Shown here piece after piece: positions 42,848-51,122 of a DNA stretch of 64,000 bases. The notes beneath the pieces are model-generated. The model did not search any database, was not told where the DNA came from, and was given only the letters and a program-made list of their open reading frames with translations. The DNA is from Trichomonas tenax. Lineage: Eukaryota; Parabasalia; Trichomonadida; Trichomonadidae. Numbering within the stretch: position 1 is the stretch's first letter; the number at the start of each line of letters is the position of its first letter. Made by a program: the position numbers and the translations under genes. The stretch lies in NCBI GenBank assembly GCA_023091735.1, contig JALKBU010000010.1, positions 81,645-145,644 of the forward strand, written 5' to 3'.

Positions 42848-43059
42848 TATATTTTTTATAAACGTACACTTTTTACAATGATATAACCTTATTATGAAAA
42901 CTTGTTTTCTCTGATTGTAGTAATGCTAAAATATAACTTACTATCTATCAATCAAAAACAACACAACAAAATAGACATATATGAAATTGTATAATATATT
43001 GGTAAATTAAATCAACATATAACTGTGTATATAATTCCTGGTTTACATTAATTCATTGA

Positions 43060-43569
43060 TCACTTTATGCATCCACAACAACAGATTTGCTTGATAATGT
43101 TATTCTTCTGTATTGGTTTACGCTGTTTGGTGAATGATGAATTTCCTGCTGATCCAAAAGATGAAATTCTATCATTAATATTCGGTTGTTTGTAGTTTGG
43201 ATTATAATCAGCAACTGGTGTAAGATTAGGAACAGGGTAATCTACTTCTATCGTCTTCGCGTAATCGATTGCTTCCTTTGTTCTGTATTTTTGTTCGATT
43301 GGAAGGTTTTCGATTCCAGCCTTTTCAAATGCATCTCGAGCCTTAATATTTCCGCACTCATTCATTCTATGTAGATACTCGTGCTTCCAAAAATCAAGTT
43401 TAACTGATCTTACAAATGATATATGGATACCTAAGCAGCGATGTACGGCAGCACACTTCAAACAGATAAATGTTCCATATGTCAAGCTGCACCACTCTGG
43501 GTTCTTCGCACCGCAATCGATACATGATGAATTTCCTGGCCTGGCGGCGATTTCTTCAATACTTTCCAT
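43060..43569 (-). CDS. ArfGAP domain protein
   Basis: 169 residues from ATG at 43569-43567. The N-terminal zinc-finger ArfGAP domain is complete: C16-x2-C19-x16-C36-x2-C39 within [11 protein letters not shown] and [10 protein letters not shown]. The arginine finger is R44 (HRCLG), five residues after the last Cys, followed by [13 protein letters not shown]. It stimulates GTP hydrolysis on Arf-family GTPases in vesicle coat cycles. After about residue 115 the protein is short and basic and ends in CCCGCIK, a Cys cluster that could be palmitoylated (inference). It is smaller than most ArfGAPs, lacking PH or coiled-coil extensions. It is divergently arranged with the IBP39 gene, 185 bp apart. 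Confidence 0.92.
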   Translation of the reverse strand: MESIEEIAARPGNSSCIDCGAKNPEWCSLTYGTFICLKCAAVHRCLGIHISFVRSVKLDFWKHEYLHRMNECGNIKARDAFEKAGIENLPIEQKYRTKEAIDYAKTIEVDYPVPNLTPVADYNPNYKQPNINDRISSFGSAGNSSFTKQRKPIQKNNIIKQICCCGCIK

Positions 43570-43754
43570 AATTTCTGCCGATTTTTGCCGATATCATTAT
43601 TACATGTTAAAATGTACGATTTTTCAAAGCTTTACTTGGCATAAAAGCCATGTATTTACATGTCATATTTGGTATAATTGAGAGCTAGTTTTTCTGAAAT
43701 TAATCAATTTACATGACAAAATTTTATTGAATTTTTTTTTTGAAAAATCTGCAA
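43570..43754. promoter_or_regulatory. Bidirectional promoter between ArfGAP and IBP39-like genes
   Basis: This 185-bp divergent spacer contains three copies of the TGNCANGTAAA word, all reading on the minus strand: 43631-43641 (TTTACTTGGCA as written), 43655-43665 (TTTACATGTCA, overlapping TCATA, an Inr-like sequence) and 43707-43717 (TTTACATGACA). No classical Inr lies immediately before either ATG. Confidence 0.5.
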
Positions 43755-44816
43755 ATGAATGGATATCCTGTTGTTGATGTTGGAAAGGAGCCAATAGTTC
43801 TCCCGCCGGATATCCATGAAATGATAAAGAGGAAGAGCAGTAGGGATCCAAGCTCTCGATTCGCGAATAAACTGCACATTTTACTCAAATTCGCCGGCAA
43901 TGATCCTAAAATGATTGAGTACATAGGTGCTGGTTGGATATCAGACAATCAGTTCAAAATCAACAAGAAACGATTAGGAGCGGTCATGGAAATTAAGTTA
44001 AATACATTAAACGTGAATTTACGAGATCTAGGTTTTCAACAGATTCAACAAGATAAGAATGGATGGACAGAGTGGACTCGTGACAAATTTTCGATAACAA
44101 GTACTTTAGATGACTTAGCTGATATTACATCGGACAAAAACGGCCAAAAAGATTTGGAAAAGCAATCAAAATCGACATATATCGAAGATACACAATCAAC
44201 GAAAATAGCATTCCTCAGAGATGTTTTACTCGGAAAATGTGAACCCGAAACACAGCAGCAATTTCGAGTTTTTACTGTTTCGATATGGAATGAACTCATT
44301 GATTCAGCTGAAGGTAATTCTACAATTACATTCGAAGATTTTATTAATCTTGCAGCCAAACGGTTCAGAATTTCAAAACAGTCATTAAAGAATGCGACAC
44401 AGTTAATGCATGTTATTTTCTTATGCGATGACGTCTCTCAAGTGACTTTATCAGACTTCTCGAAATTCATAGCAAAGTTTGGACCAGAAGAAACACTAAT
44501 GGAGAAAGTTGGTGGCATTCTTTCTTCTTCCAATCACCACGGAAATTGGCTAAAAGTAACAACAGACCTTAAAGCACTTCCAAATAACGGAGATCCGTAT
44601 GGTTATTTCGATAATACAGAACATAATTGCTTCATATTGGTGTACCCAGGCAATACAATTCATAAAGTATGGAATAGAGTAGATATAGCTGCATCAGCAG
44701 GCAAATATTTAATAGATGAAAATAATAATGAATATGATTCGTGGGAGCAATTCTTTCAAATGAACCCTCTGAAGCTTCCTGAGCCTAACTTCCAGACTCT
44801 TACTTATGAATGGTAA
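43755..44816 (+). CDS. IBP39: IBP39-like initiator-binding transcription factor
   Basis: 353 residues from ATG at 43755; the frame is open 15 bases upstream only via TTG, so the ATG is chosen. About 1-125 matches the initiator-binding domain layout: LPPDIHEMIK, FANKLHILLKFAGND, IGAGWISDNQFKINKKRLG, LNVNLRDLGFQQ, GWTEWTRDKF (winged-helix with basic recognition region). A linker with charged residues follows. About 155-350 is the C-terminal domain that in T. vaginalis IBP39 contacts the RNA polymerase II CTD (FLRDVLLGKCEPETQQQF, SKFIAKFGPEETL, GGILSSSNHHGNW, KVWNRVDIAA). Length agrees with the 39-kDa protein. It binds the Inr and takes the place of TFIID-type recognition in trichomonads (established for T. 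vaginalis). The symbol denotes the family; the genome may hold paralogues. Confidence 0.85.
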   Translation: MNGYPVVDVGKEPIVLPPDIHEMIKRKSSRDPSSRFANKLHILLKFAGNDPKMIEYIGAGWISDNQFKINKKRLGAVMEIKLNTLNVNLRDLGFQQIQQDKNGWTEWTRDKFSITSTLDDLADITSDKNGQKDLEKQSKSTYIEDTQSTKIAFLRDVLLGKCEPETQQQFRVFTVSIWNELIDSAEGNSTITFEDFINLAAKRFRISKQSLKNATQLMHVIFLCDDVSQVTLSDFSKFIAKFGPEETLMEKVGGILSSSNHHGNWLKVTTDLKALPNNGDPYGYFDNTEHNCFILVYPGNTIHKVWNRVDIAASAGKYLIDENNNEYDSWEQFFQMNPLKLPEPNFQTLTYEW

Positions 44817-45166
44817 TAAAATATTGTGTGTTGTTTTATTATTTAGCTAATATATCTTTTTCTGCATAATATTGTGATGTCCATATCATATGGATGAACA
44901 TTTAGACATTTTTGTCTCGGTTAAAACATTATTGACAAAATTGAAAAATTGGAATTAGCCATTTCCTTATTTTTGGATTAAGATTTTGATACCACATTTG
45001 ATGTGTAATGTTTTAGCAATGCTGAAAATGATTAATAACCATTTTTGAAGAAATTTTTTTGGCCTGATTCAGTGAAATTTAGAGATGCTAAAAGAAGTCA
45101 TGAATAACGGCAATAAAAACTCATCTTACAACACAAAATCTTGTCACTTTTATTTACATTGCATAG
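44817..45166. other. Intergenic region with Inr-like promoter of the cache-receptor gene
   Basis: AT-rich. TCACTT lies at about 45136-45141, 25-30 bases before ATG 45167, a good Inr match. No other feature was seen. Confidence 0.5.
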
Positions 45167-47488
45167 ATGAAAAAGCCACTAATTCTCTCTATCTCGAAGT
45201 ACACCAAAGGTTATACCTCTGAGAAGGGTAACATAATTAGTGCGCAAAATCTCCAGAAGACTGTTTTCTCGAAGTTCGCCGCTCGACGAAGTGCAGGAAA
45301 AACAGATCGTAAATTCATTAACGATAACTATTTGATTGCGCAATTTATTATCGTGTTGATGATGGTTATCTTCCAGCTTATTTCTATGGGTCTTAACATC
45401 TTCATTGAAGGCGAAATTTATAACCATTTCTCCAGAAAGATTTTAAACGATTACGCGATCGCCTCTGGCTCAAACTTCCAAGAGTGTTTGCAAAATATCG
45501 TTGATGAAGGTATTAACTATGCCTCAGCGCTTGCAATTTTATTTCAATCCTATGATTTCGCGAATTTCAACAAATCTCGAGCTACGGAAATTATCAACGT
45601 ATTTCATGAAGCATCAAAAACATATTCAAATTCAATTTTGTGGTACCAAATCTCAATATTAACAACCGACACAATCATCGGTTACAGGCCTCCATTTCCA
45701 AACCAAGATCACACGTCGTTCATATCCGACAATTCGACAGGACACTGGCTTTTATCTTGGAACCTTGACGATAATGGCAACAATCCTAACTTTCCGTACA
45801 CAGATGGAAGAAATTTATCCACTCGCTCAAAGACGAGGGAAATATCAGAGGTCAAGGAATCGATAAAATTCCCCAATAGCGTGACTTTTGGAGCCCCTCA
45901 ATTTGGTTTCAAGAGCCACGCGAAGCAGACATTCATCCTCATATCGAAAGCAATCCTTTCCGATGGAGAAGTAATTGCAGTTGTTCACGTCGCATTAGAT
46001 TTAGAGGCAATTCAAAAACTCACAAAAGATTTATCTTTCTCGGAGAATTCGCGCGTTGCTGTTTCATCTCACTCGGGCATCCTCATTGGACTTACGGGCA
46101 GCGATGAACTTGTCGGTACATTCCAAGGATCTTTGATTACAAAAACATTATTCCAGCTTAGAGATCCTGTTTGGAGCGTTATTGTCAATGATACGCAATT
46201 CCAGTCAGGTGAAAACTATTCGAAAGCTTACGTCATCAATAATGTTGTTAGAGATTATTTCGTTACAATATCACCAACACCGATAGAAGGATCCAACACA
46301 GAACTCACCATTTACAGCCTTGTCTGCTACAGTGATATTGCCCCGATTTCTAAGGGCTCTCAGCAATTGGACATCATTTTGTACATCATCGTTTCTTTAG
46401 TATTTGGTGCAATCGTTTTCTCTTCATACAATCTTGCCGTTGATTTAATATCGATGCAGAGTAATTCACCGTTCTCAAATGACTATAACAACTCCACATC
46501 TCATATTAAGAATTTTACATTAGAAACCGCTGTCGATGATCTCAAGTGTCTTCGTCAGCGTGAAGACAATCCAAGCATTGTGGCAGAGATTAACTCTATG
46601 ATCGACCAGCTCGAGAATACTGGTGATAAATCTCATATTAGAGTTTCAGACTTCGATCAAATCGTTAACGATCCAAAGCTCAACGATCTCTTCAACAAAG
46701 TATTCCAGAGGCCAAATGTCAATGCTAAAATCGAAATCATCAATAATACGTATTCTAAATTCATTCACGATACAAAGGATAAGAAAGACATTGAGTTCAT
46801 CGAATTTGCTTTACGCTATGCTGGTGAATTCTTCTCAGAAGAAGGAATGACGAATTATATTCATTCTTTATTATCTAAAATTGATGAAACAGAGATTCCG
46901 TTCATGATACATTCTTTCAGATTCATCTTGGTGATCAATGACATGCGCGTTAACTTCTCGAAGGATTTGCTTTTCGGTATGTTAATTGTAAATGCTATTT
47001 TCCACATTCTCATTAAGAACAGAAAACAAAAGACAGAGCCAATCGATTGCTTATTCTTCAAGTCCATATCGTACACTCTCCGCACACTCTACTGTGAACT
47101 CAAAGAATTACACTCGATTTTGCTTCCAGAATATAAAGAAAACTGGTCCACAATCGCTTTCACTTCATATGCACTCACAAACATGATACCACTCAACAGA
47201 CACCTCTCCGCATGCAGCAGAACAGTTCTTTACAGAGGAATCCTGTGTGATCAGAAAATGACGCAAGGCACAATCTCCTTTGATGTCCTCAATGTTCTGT
47301 TCATCTGCTCAATGTGCCCGTACTTATTCAGGCGGAAGAGAGTCTCACACGAAGTAATAGACGGATTAATTGGAAAAGACAAGCTCACAAAGAAGTGTCT
47401 CGTCAACGAATACTATCCTGCTGTTAAGAGCGCACTTATCGACATTTGTGGTGCATCCTTTGTTAAGAAACTTGCTGACTATATTTGA
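45167..47488 (+). CDS. Two-TM membrane protein with extracellular cache-like sensor domain
   Basis: 773 residues from ATG at 45167 (Inr-like TCACTT shortly upstream). TM1 is at about 55-80 (YLIAQFIIVLMMVIFQLISM) and TM2 at about 401-423. The roughly 320 residues between are expected outside the cytoplasm and have dCACHE-like features (SNSILWYQISI, LSDGEVIAVVHVALDLEAI, LTKDLSF, DPVWSVIVND). The cytoplasmic C-terminal 350 residues are helical (IDECLFFKS-type, LKELHSILLPEYKENW) and resemble in layout the C-terminal regions of trichomonad cyclase/phosphodiesterase receptors. No catalytic cyclase residues or HNxxH phosphodiesterase motif are visible, so no enzyme is claimed. Likely role: a membrane receptor or sensor of unknown ligand. 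Confidence 0.75.
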   Translation: MKKPLILSISKYTKGYTSEKGNIISAQNLQKTVFSKFAARRSAGKTDRKFINDNYLIAQFIIVLMMVIFQLISMGLNIFIEGEIYNHFSRKILNDYAIASGSNFQECLQNIVDEGINYASALAILFQSYDFANFNKSRATEIINVFHEASKTYSNSILWYQISILTTDTIIGYRPPFPNQDHTSFISDNSTGHWLLSWNLDDNGNNPNFPYTDGRNLSTRSKTREISEVKESIKFPNSVTFGAPQFGFKSHAKQTFILISKAILSDGEVIAVVHVALDLEAIQKLTKDLSFSENSRVAVSSHSGILIGLTGSDELVGTFQGSLITKTLFQLRDPVWSVIVNDTQFQSGENYSKAYVINNVVRDYFVTISPTPIEGSNTELTIYSLVCYSDIAPISKGSQQLDIILYIIVSLVFGAIVFSSYNLAVDLISMQSNSPFSNDYNNSTSHIKNFTLETAVDDLKCLRQREDNPSIVAEINSMIDQLENTGDKSHIRVSDFDQIVNDPKLNDLFNKVFQRPNVNAKIEIINNTYSKFIHDTKDKKDIEFIEFALRYAGEFFSEEGMTNYIHSLLSKIDETEIPFMIHSFRFILVINDMRVNFSKDLLFGMLIVNAIFHILIKNRKQKTEPIDCLFFKSISYTLRTLYCELKELHSILLPEYKENWSTIAFTSYALTNMIPLNRHLSACSRTVLYRGILCDQKMTQGTISFDVLNVLFICSMCPYLFRRKRVSHEVIDGLIGKDKLTKKCLVNEYYPAVKSALIDICGASFVKKLADYI

Positions 47489-47660
47489 TTTTATGTTTTT
47501 TATATATTGTAAAACGAAGAACCATGTTTGAATTTAACCTTGTAAAAGTTGTCTGTATTGATTAATTTTAGTATAACTGATTTTTGTTATATAAATATAC
47601 TTTTATTTAAGAAATATTAGGTAATAAACTTATGAAATACAAAGATATTTATGAGTTGAG

Positions 47661-47849
47661 CTATTCCGCTTGTTGTTGATTGCTGTTATTTTGTTCTTGT
47701 TGCTTCTTAAGGAAGAATTCGTAGCAGAATTTGTAAGTTCCAGTCGCATCAACTGGTTGTTCGCGGAGAATTTCTGTTGTTAATTCAGCGAGAAGTTCAG
47801 GAAATCCCTCTGGAACTTTAAATGTTGGAGCATATGTCGAATAACTCAT
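47661..47849 (-). CDS. Small RIIa (dimerisation/docking) domain protein
   Basis: 62 residues from ATG at 47849-47847. Residues 12-46 match the RIIa/DPY-30-type fold of PKA regulatory subunits and sperm proteins: VPEGFPELLAELTTEILREQ followed by ATGTYKFCYEFFLKK. The C-terminus is Gln/Asn-rich. This helix-turn-helix dimer binds amphipathic helices of AKAP-type anchors. In other flagellates, short proteins of this kind (SP17/ROPN1/RIIAD1-like) sit in the axoneme or fibrous sheath. A flagellar function here is inference. The gene diverges from the Vma12-like gene, 200 bp apart. Confidence 0.75.
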   Translation of the reverse strand: MSYSTYAPTFKVPEGFPELLAELTTEILREQPVDATGTYKFCYEFFLKKQQEQNNSNQQQAE

Positions 47850-47974
47850 TATTCGTTATTTAAAAAGTGCCAAGTATTTTTCAACAAAAATCAAAATCAC
47901 TCCAAACTCAAAACATAGACTTTTCATAATGTGTATTCTCTATTTATCAACATACCACCGATTTTTAATTTAAG

Positions 47975-48039
47975 CAGGGGTGTTTTAAGAATGATCCCCT
48001 GTTATTTAAAAATAGGGGAAAAGGTGTTACACCCTTTTT
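47975..48039. promoter_or_regulatory. GC-rich stacked inverted repeats in a divergent promoter
   Basis: Within the AT-rich spacer between the RIIa gene and the Vma12-like gene lie CAGGGG (47975-47980) and CCCCTG (47996-48001). A CCCCT (47996-48000) to AGGGG (48014-48018) arm pair follows, and then a near-palindrome AAAAGGTGT/TACACCCTTTT (48019-48038). CCTTTTTA at 48033-48040, 10-17 bases before ATG 48050, resembles the CCTTT core motif reported in Trichomonas. Confidence 0.45.
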
Positions 48040-48049
48040 ATATAATATA

Positions 48050-48529
48050 ATGACTTGTGAGCTTTCTTTTATGCTTAAAGATGGTTCCAAAGTCAATTTG
48101 AATACATTAAGGAAGAGAGTTGAGTTCAATCCAGAGTATGATCTCATGAAAGAGCTTAAAAACTCAAAAATGAGAGTGACGTGGCCACATACACGTCCAG
48201 AGCCAACAGGTGATGTCAGAGCTAAGCTAATTCACGCCAGGATGCATCAGAATGCTGAAGAAACCATTAAAAACAAAGACTTGTCGCCTAAAGAAATGTT
48301 ATCAAACGTTTCTTCTTTATTCATACTGTTAGTTACAGTTCCTTTAGTAGCATTCGGTTTGTACACGATGCTGAAGTGGGTTGGATATGACAAAGAGAGA
48401 GCAACACAATTAAGTTTTATCGCTGCTCTTGTTTTCTTCTTCGCTGAACTCGGCTTGACAATGATTCAAATGTATAAGGCTGACCACGCGAAAAGAGCCC
48501 AACTATACTTATTCAATGGCAAAAAATGA
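48050..48529 (+). CDS. Vma12/TMEM199-like V-ATPase assembly factor (two-TM)
   Basis: 159 residues from ATG at 48050, with a CCTTTTTA box just upstream. A polar N-terminal half (about 1-85) is followed by two TM segments, 87-108 (FILLVTVPLVAFGLYTMLKW) and 119-141, and a short basic tail. The order of short cytosolic domain, the helix LIHARMHQNAEETIK, then two TMs with a conserved acidic residue in TM2 (FFAELG) fits the ER-resident Vma12/TMEM199 family (PF11712), which assembles the V-ATPase Vo sector. Similarity is moderate and length fits. Alternative: an unrelated two-TM ER protein. Confidence 0.55.
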   Translation: MTCELSFMLKDGSKVNLNTLRKRVEFNPEYDLMKELKNSKMRVTWPHTRPEPTGDVRAKLIHARMHQNAEETIKNKDLSPKEMLSNVSSLFILLVTVPLVAFGLYTMLKWVGYDKERATQLSFIAALVFFFAELGLTMIQMYKADHAKRAQLYLFNGKK

Positions 48530-48765
48530 AAAATATATTTTATTATAATAGAGATGTAAAGTAAAATCGTTGATCTTTCCTTAACCTCCGTGTCATGTCT
48601 CACAATGGCAACCATATTCCATAAATTAACCGAGAAATATTGAAAAATATTTATCAAAACCCGCCAATTTGATTATATATCAATAACATACTTCATGGAG
48701 ATGCTAGATTTAGATTGTCATAGTTTTGGGAAAAATTTTGATTCGCTACACTTTTATAAATTTTC

Positions 48766-49791
48766 ATGCAAGCGCAATCAATCGATTCGCACTTCCAGGA
48801 ACTCTATAAATGGACGATGGAACAACCCAATCCACACACTATCAATGTTATCATCAATTATCCGCCAGATTTCAATACTTCCTCGATTAAATTCAATTTA
48901 AGCGAAGAAAAGAACGCATTTACAGCAGAATTCCCTATATCCATTCCATTCATCCAAGGTGAGCTTGAGGAGCCCGTTGAAAGCTTTACGACAGAATTTG
49001 GTAAACAAATCAAATTAACTTTCACAAAAAGCACTGAAACAACATGGAGTTTGTTGATCAAAGGCTATATTCCAGGAACACAAAATATAGACCCTAAATC
49101 AGCATTCGAGATCTTTATTCATAGATCTAAGACATTAAAGGAAGGTGATTCGGAAACAGGTGAAGAACTCGAGAAGCTTCTTTCTTACGCAATGATGTCC
49201 GGATATTCACCAGCGATTGTTTATGGATACGAGATGTTGGAAGAAGAGCCAGGCTCTGAGGAATATCAGCGCAGTTTGATTCAATTGGCAGCACTCAGAT
49301 ACGGAGATCCTGTTGCTATCTTCAGGTATGCCACAATTCTCATCAGTGAAGGACAAAAAGAACAAGGATTCAAACTTTTGTCTGTTTGCGCTCAACACGG
49401 AATTGGAGTTGCAATATCAATGATGGGGCAGATGCTTTCTCCTCTCTCTGGTGTTGAATTCTCTGAGAAAGACCCAGTTGCTGCAATGCAGCTCTTCCAG
49501 AAAGTCATCGATGTTGCAGATGAACCAATTGCTTTGTATGAGGCTGCTAAGCTTCTCAAGGCTGGCGTTGGATGCGAGAAGGATGTTGTCAAGGCAGAAG
49601 ATTACTACAGAAGAGCCAAAGCAAAAGAAGATAGAGTTCCAGAACTTCCCGATTATCCAAAAGAGGAAAGTGCTTCAGAAGGAAACACAAAGATATTTGG
49701 ACTCCCAATTTTCGCAGCCGCCGGTTTAGCTGTTGCAACTGTTGTCTTTGGCACATTCATCCATTCTTTCTTCACTAAACGCAGAAATTAA
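48766..49791 (+). CDS. Tail-anchored protein with N-terminal CS-like domain and Sel1-like repeats
   Basis: 341 residues from ATG at 48766. About 15-120 is a beta-rich, CS/p23-NudC-like region (FTAEFPISIPFIQGELEE, TTWSLLIKG). About 135-290 contains Sel1/TPR-like helical repeats (EYQRSLIQLAALRYGDPVA, DPVAAMQLFQKVIDVA, YEAAKLLKAGVGCEKD, KAEDYYRRA). A single C-terminal TM (312-335) is followed by the short basic tail FTKRRN, as in tail-anchored proteins. Orientation should be N-terminal cytosolic. The basic tail is compatible with an ER or hydrogenosome outer membrane location (inference). It may be a chaperone adaptor at an organelle surface. It is co-oriented with and follows the Vma12-like gene. 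Confidence 0.75.
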   Translation: MQAQSIDSHFQELYKWTMEQPNPHTINVIINYPPDFNTSSIKFNLSEEKNAFTAEFPISIPFIQGELEEPVESFTTEFGKQIKLTFTKSTETTWSLLIKGYIPGTQNIDPKSAFEIFIHRSKTLKEGDSETGEELEKLLSYAMMSGYSPAIVYGYEMLEEEPGSEEYQRSLIQLAALRYGDPVAIFRYATILISEGQKEQGFKLLSVCAQHGIGVAISMMGQMLSPLSGVEFSEKDPVAAMQLFQKVIDVADEPIALYEAAKLLKAGVGCEKDVVKAEDYYRRAKAKEDRVPELPDYPKEESASEGNTKIFGLPIFAAAGLAVATVVFGTFIHSFFTKRRN

Positions 49792-50032
49792 TTTATCGTA
49801 AATAAAAATTTTGTTTTTCTATCAATCCAATTCTCTTTCCCCTTGGCAATCATATTTCTAATACATATTTTTGATGCTTTATTAATGATAAAACTTGATA
49901 AAAATTATATTTCGTTTTAGATATATTTAACTTGTAATAATGATTATTTGTGAGGTTTTTACATTCAATAAGTAATATTCAAATATATTTCGATACAAAT
50001 TAAAAAATATAATAATGAAAATAACAAGAAAA

Positions 50033-50632
50033 TTAGTCATCTTTGTGTCCAGAGTGTGGTAGTGATGTTTCTGCCTTCTTAAGGAGTCTCCCAATCATCC
50101 TGCTGAAGACGCTCTTGCTTGCTGGCTTCTCATTTGGTTGAGAAGTTGTCTTCTTTTCCTCTGGCTGGCCAACCTGGTCCTCGTCAACGGCACAGAGCGA
50201 AGAGAGTACCAATATCGGGAGAAGCCAAACGAGTAATATGAAGTAGCACATGATTTGCCAAAATGATGTTTCATCGTCGCCCAAGAAGTGAACCATGAAG
50301 AAGAAGTGGCTGACAATGGTCATTATGAACGCTAAAACGAGCGACGGACTGTTCAATGAGACGAGAGGGAAGCCATCGAATTGGATATAAAGCCACAAGC
50401 AGTTTGTGAGTGTTGTCGTGACGAAAGCGTACCACTCGAAGCCTGAGAACATCAATAATGCGGACATTGCGACTATGAAATAGGTTAAATACAATAAATA
50501 TTTCTTAATTATGGCCATTTTTTCTTCTGCGAAGCGTGCGAAGTAGAAAACGAAGACCATGAAGATCATGATGATGAAAATCATAGCAACCACGCATTCG
50601 AAAATCGTAACAAGATAACCGAAGAATTCCAT
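50033..50632 (-). CDS. TEX261/Svp26-family ER export adaptor
   Basis: 199 residues from ATG at 50632-50630, the usual size. Four to five TM segments match the family pattern: FYFARFAEEKMAIIKKYLLY near the end of the first membrane block, WYAFVTTTLTNCLWLYIQFD, FPLVSLNSPSLVLAFIMTIV, SHFFFMVHFLG, ILLVWLLPILVLSSLCA. Svp26/TEX261 packages type II glycosyltransferases and other proteins into COPII vesicles. The C-terminal 45 residues are polar and basic, a cytosolic tail. Upstream, in coding orientation, TGCCACGTAAA (50656-50646) is followed at once by TCATTT (Inr), 13-15 bases before the ATG, one of the clearest promoter arrangements here. Confidence 0.85.
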   Translation of the reverse strand: MEFFGYLVTIFECVVAMIFIIMIFMVFVFYFARFAEEKMAIIKKYLLYLTYFIVAMSALLMFSGFEWYAFVTTTLTNCLWLYIQFDGFPLVSLNSPSLVLAFIMTIVSHFFFMVHFLGDDETSFWQIMCYFILLVWLLPILVLSSLCAVDEDQVGQPEEKKTTSQPNEKPASKSVFSRMIGRLLKKAETSLPHSGHKDD

Positions 50633-51122
50633 AAATAAAAATGATTTTACGTGGCAAGTTTTCAGAGTTGATTGTCGATTTTGAATTTACATGTCAAAAT
50701 ATTATGTTCTCTCCAATTCATATCAAAATATTAATATTTTCCTTAATTTTTTTGAAAAAAAATACTAACTACATGAGTATATCATATTTATCAATTGATA
50801 TACTATAAATACAATCTTCAATATCGATTATCATATCATTCATTAAACCTTCATTTGAAATGCTAAAAACATCATATCATTATATGCATTATGCTAGAAA
50901 AACTGTTTCTCGTTATTAAATGACTCTATCACATGTTTTGGTATTTGCATTCTTTCAAGCATGAAAACAAAATGATTTATTTCTGAAAAAAAGCTAATAA
51001 AGATGTTCTGTTCTCAAATTATTAAATAGATTGATGATTTCGAACTAAAGAAATGCATGATATTATGTTAAAAACGATATTCTAATAAAACAAATAAATA
51101 AACAAAAAAAAAACATGATGAA
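50633..51122. other. Intergenic region with TEX261-like gene promoter
   Basis: TTTACGTGGCA (50646-50656) and TTTACATGTCA (50686-50696), as written on the plus strand, are two copies of the TGNCANGTAAA word in coding orientation of the minus-strand gene. The rest is AT-rich, and nothing else was recognised. Confidence 0.55.

Noticed and set aside
45167..47488. Calling the cache-receptor gene a cyclic nucleotide phosphodiesterase
   Set aside because: The HNxxH metal-binding motif and other phosphodiesterase residues are not visible in the C-terminal region.
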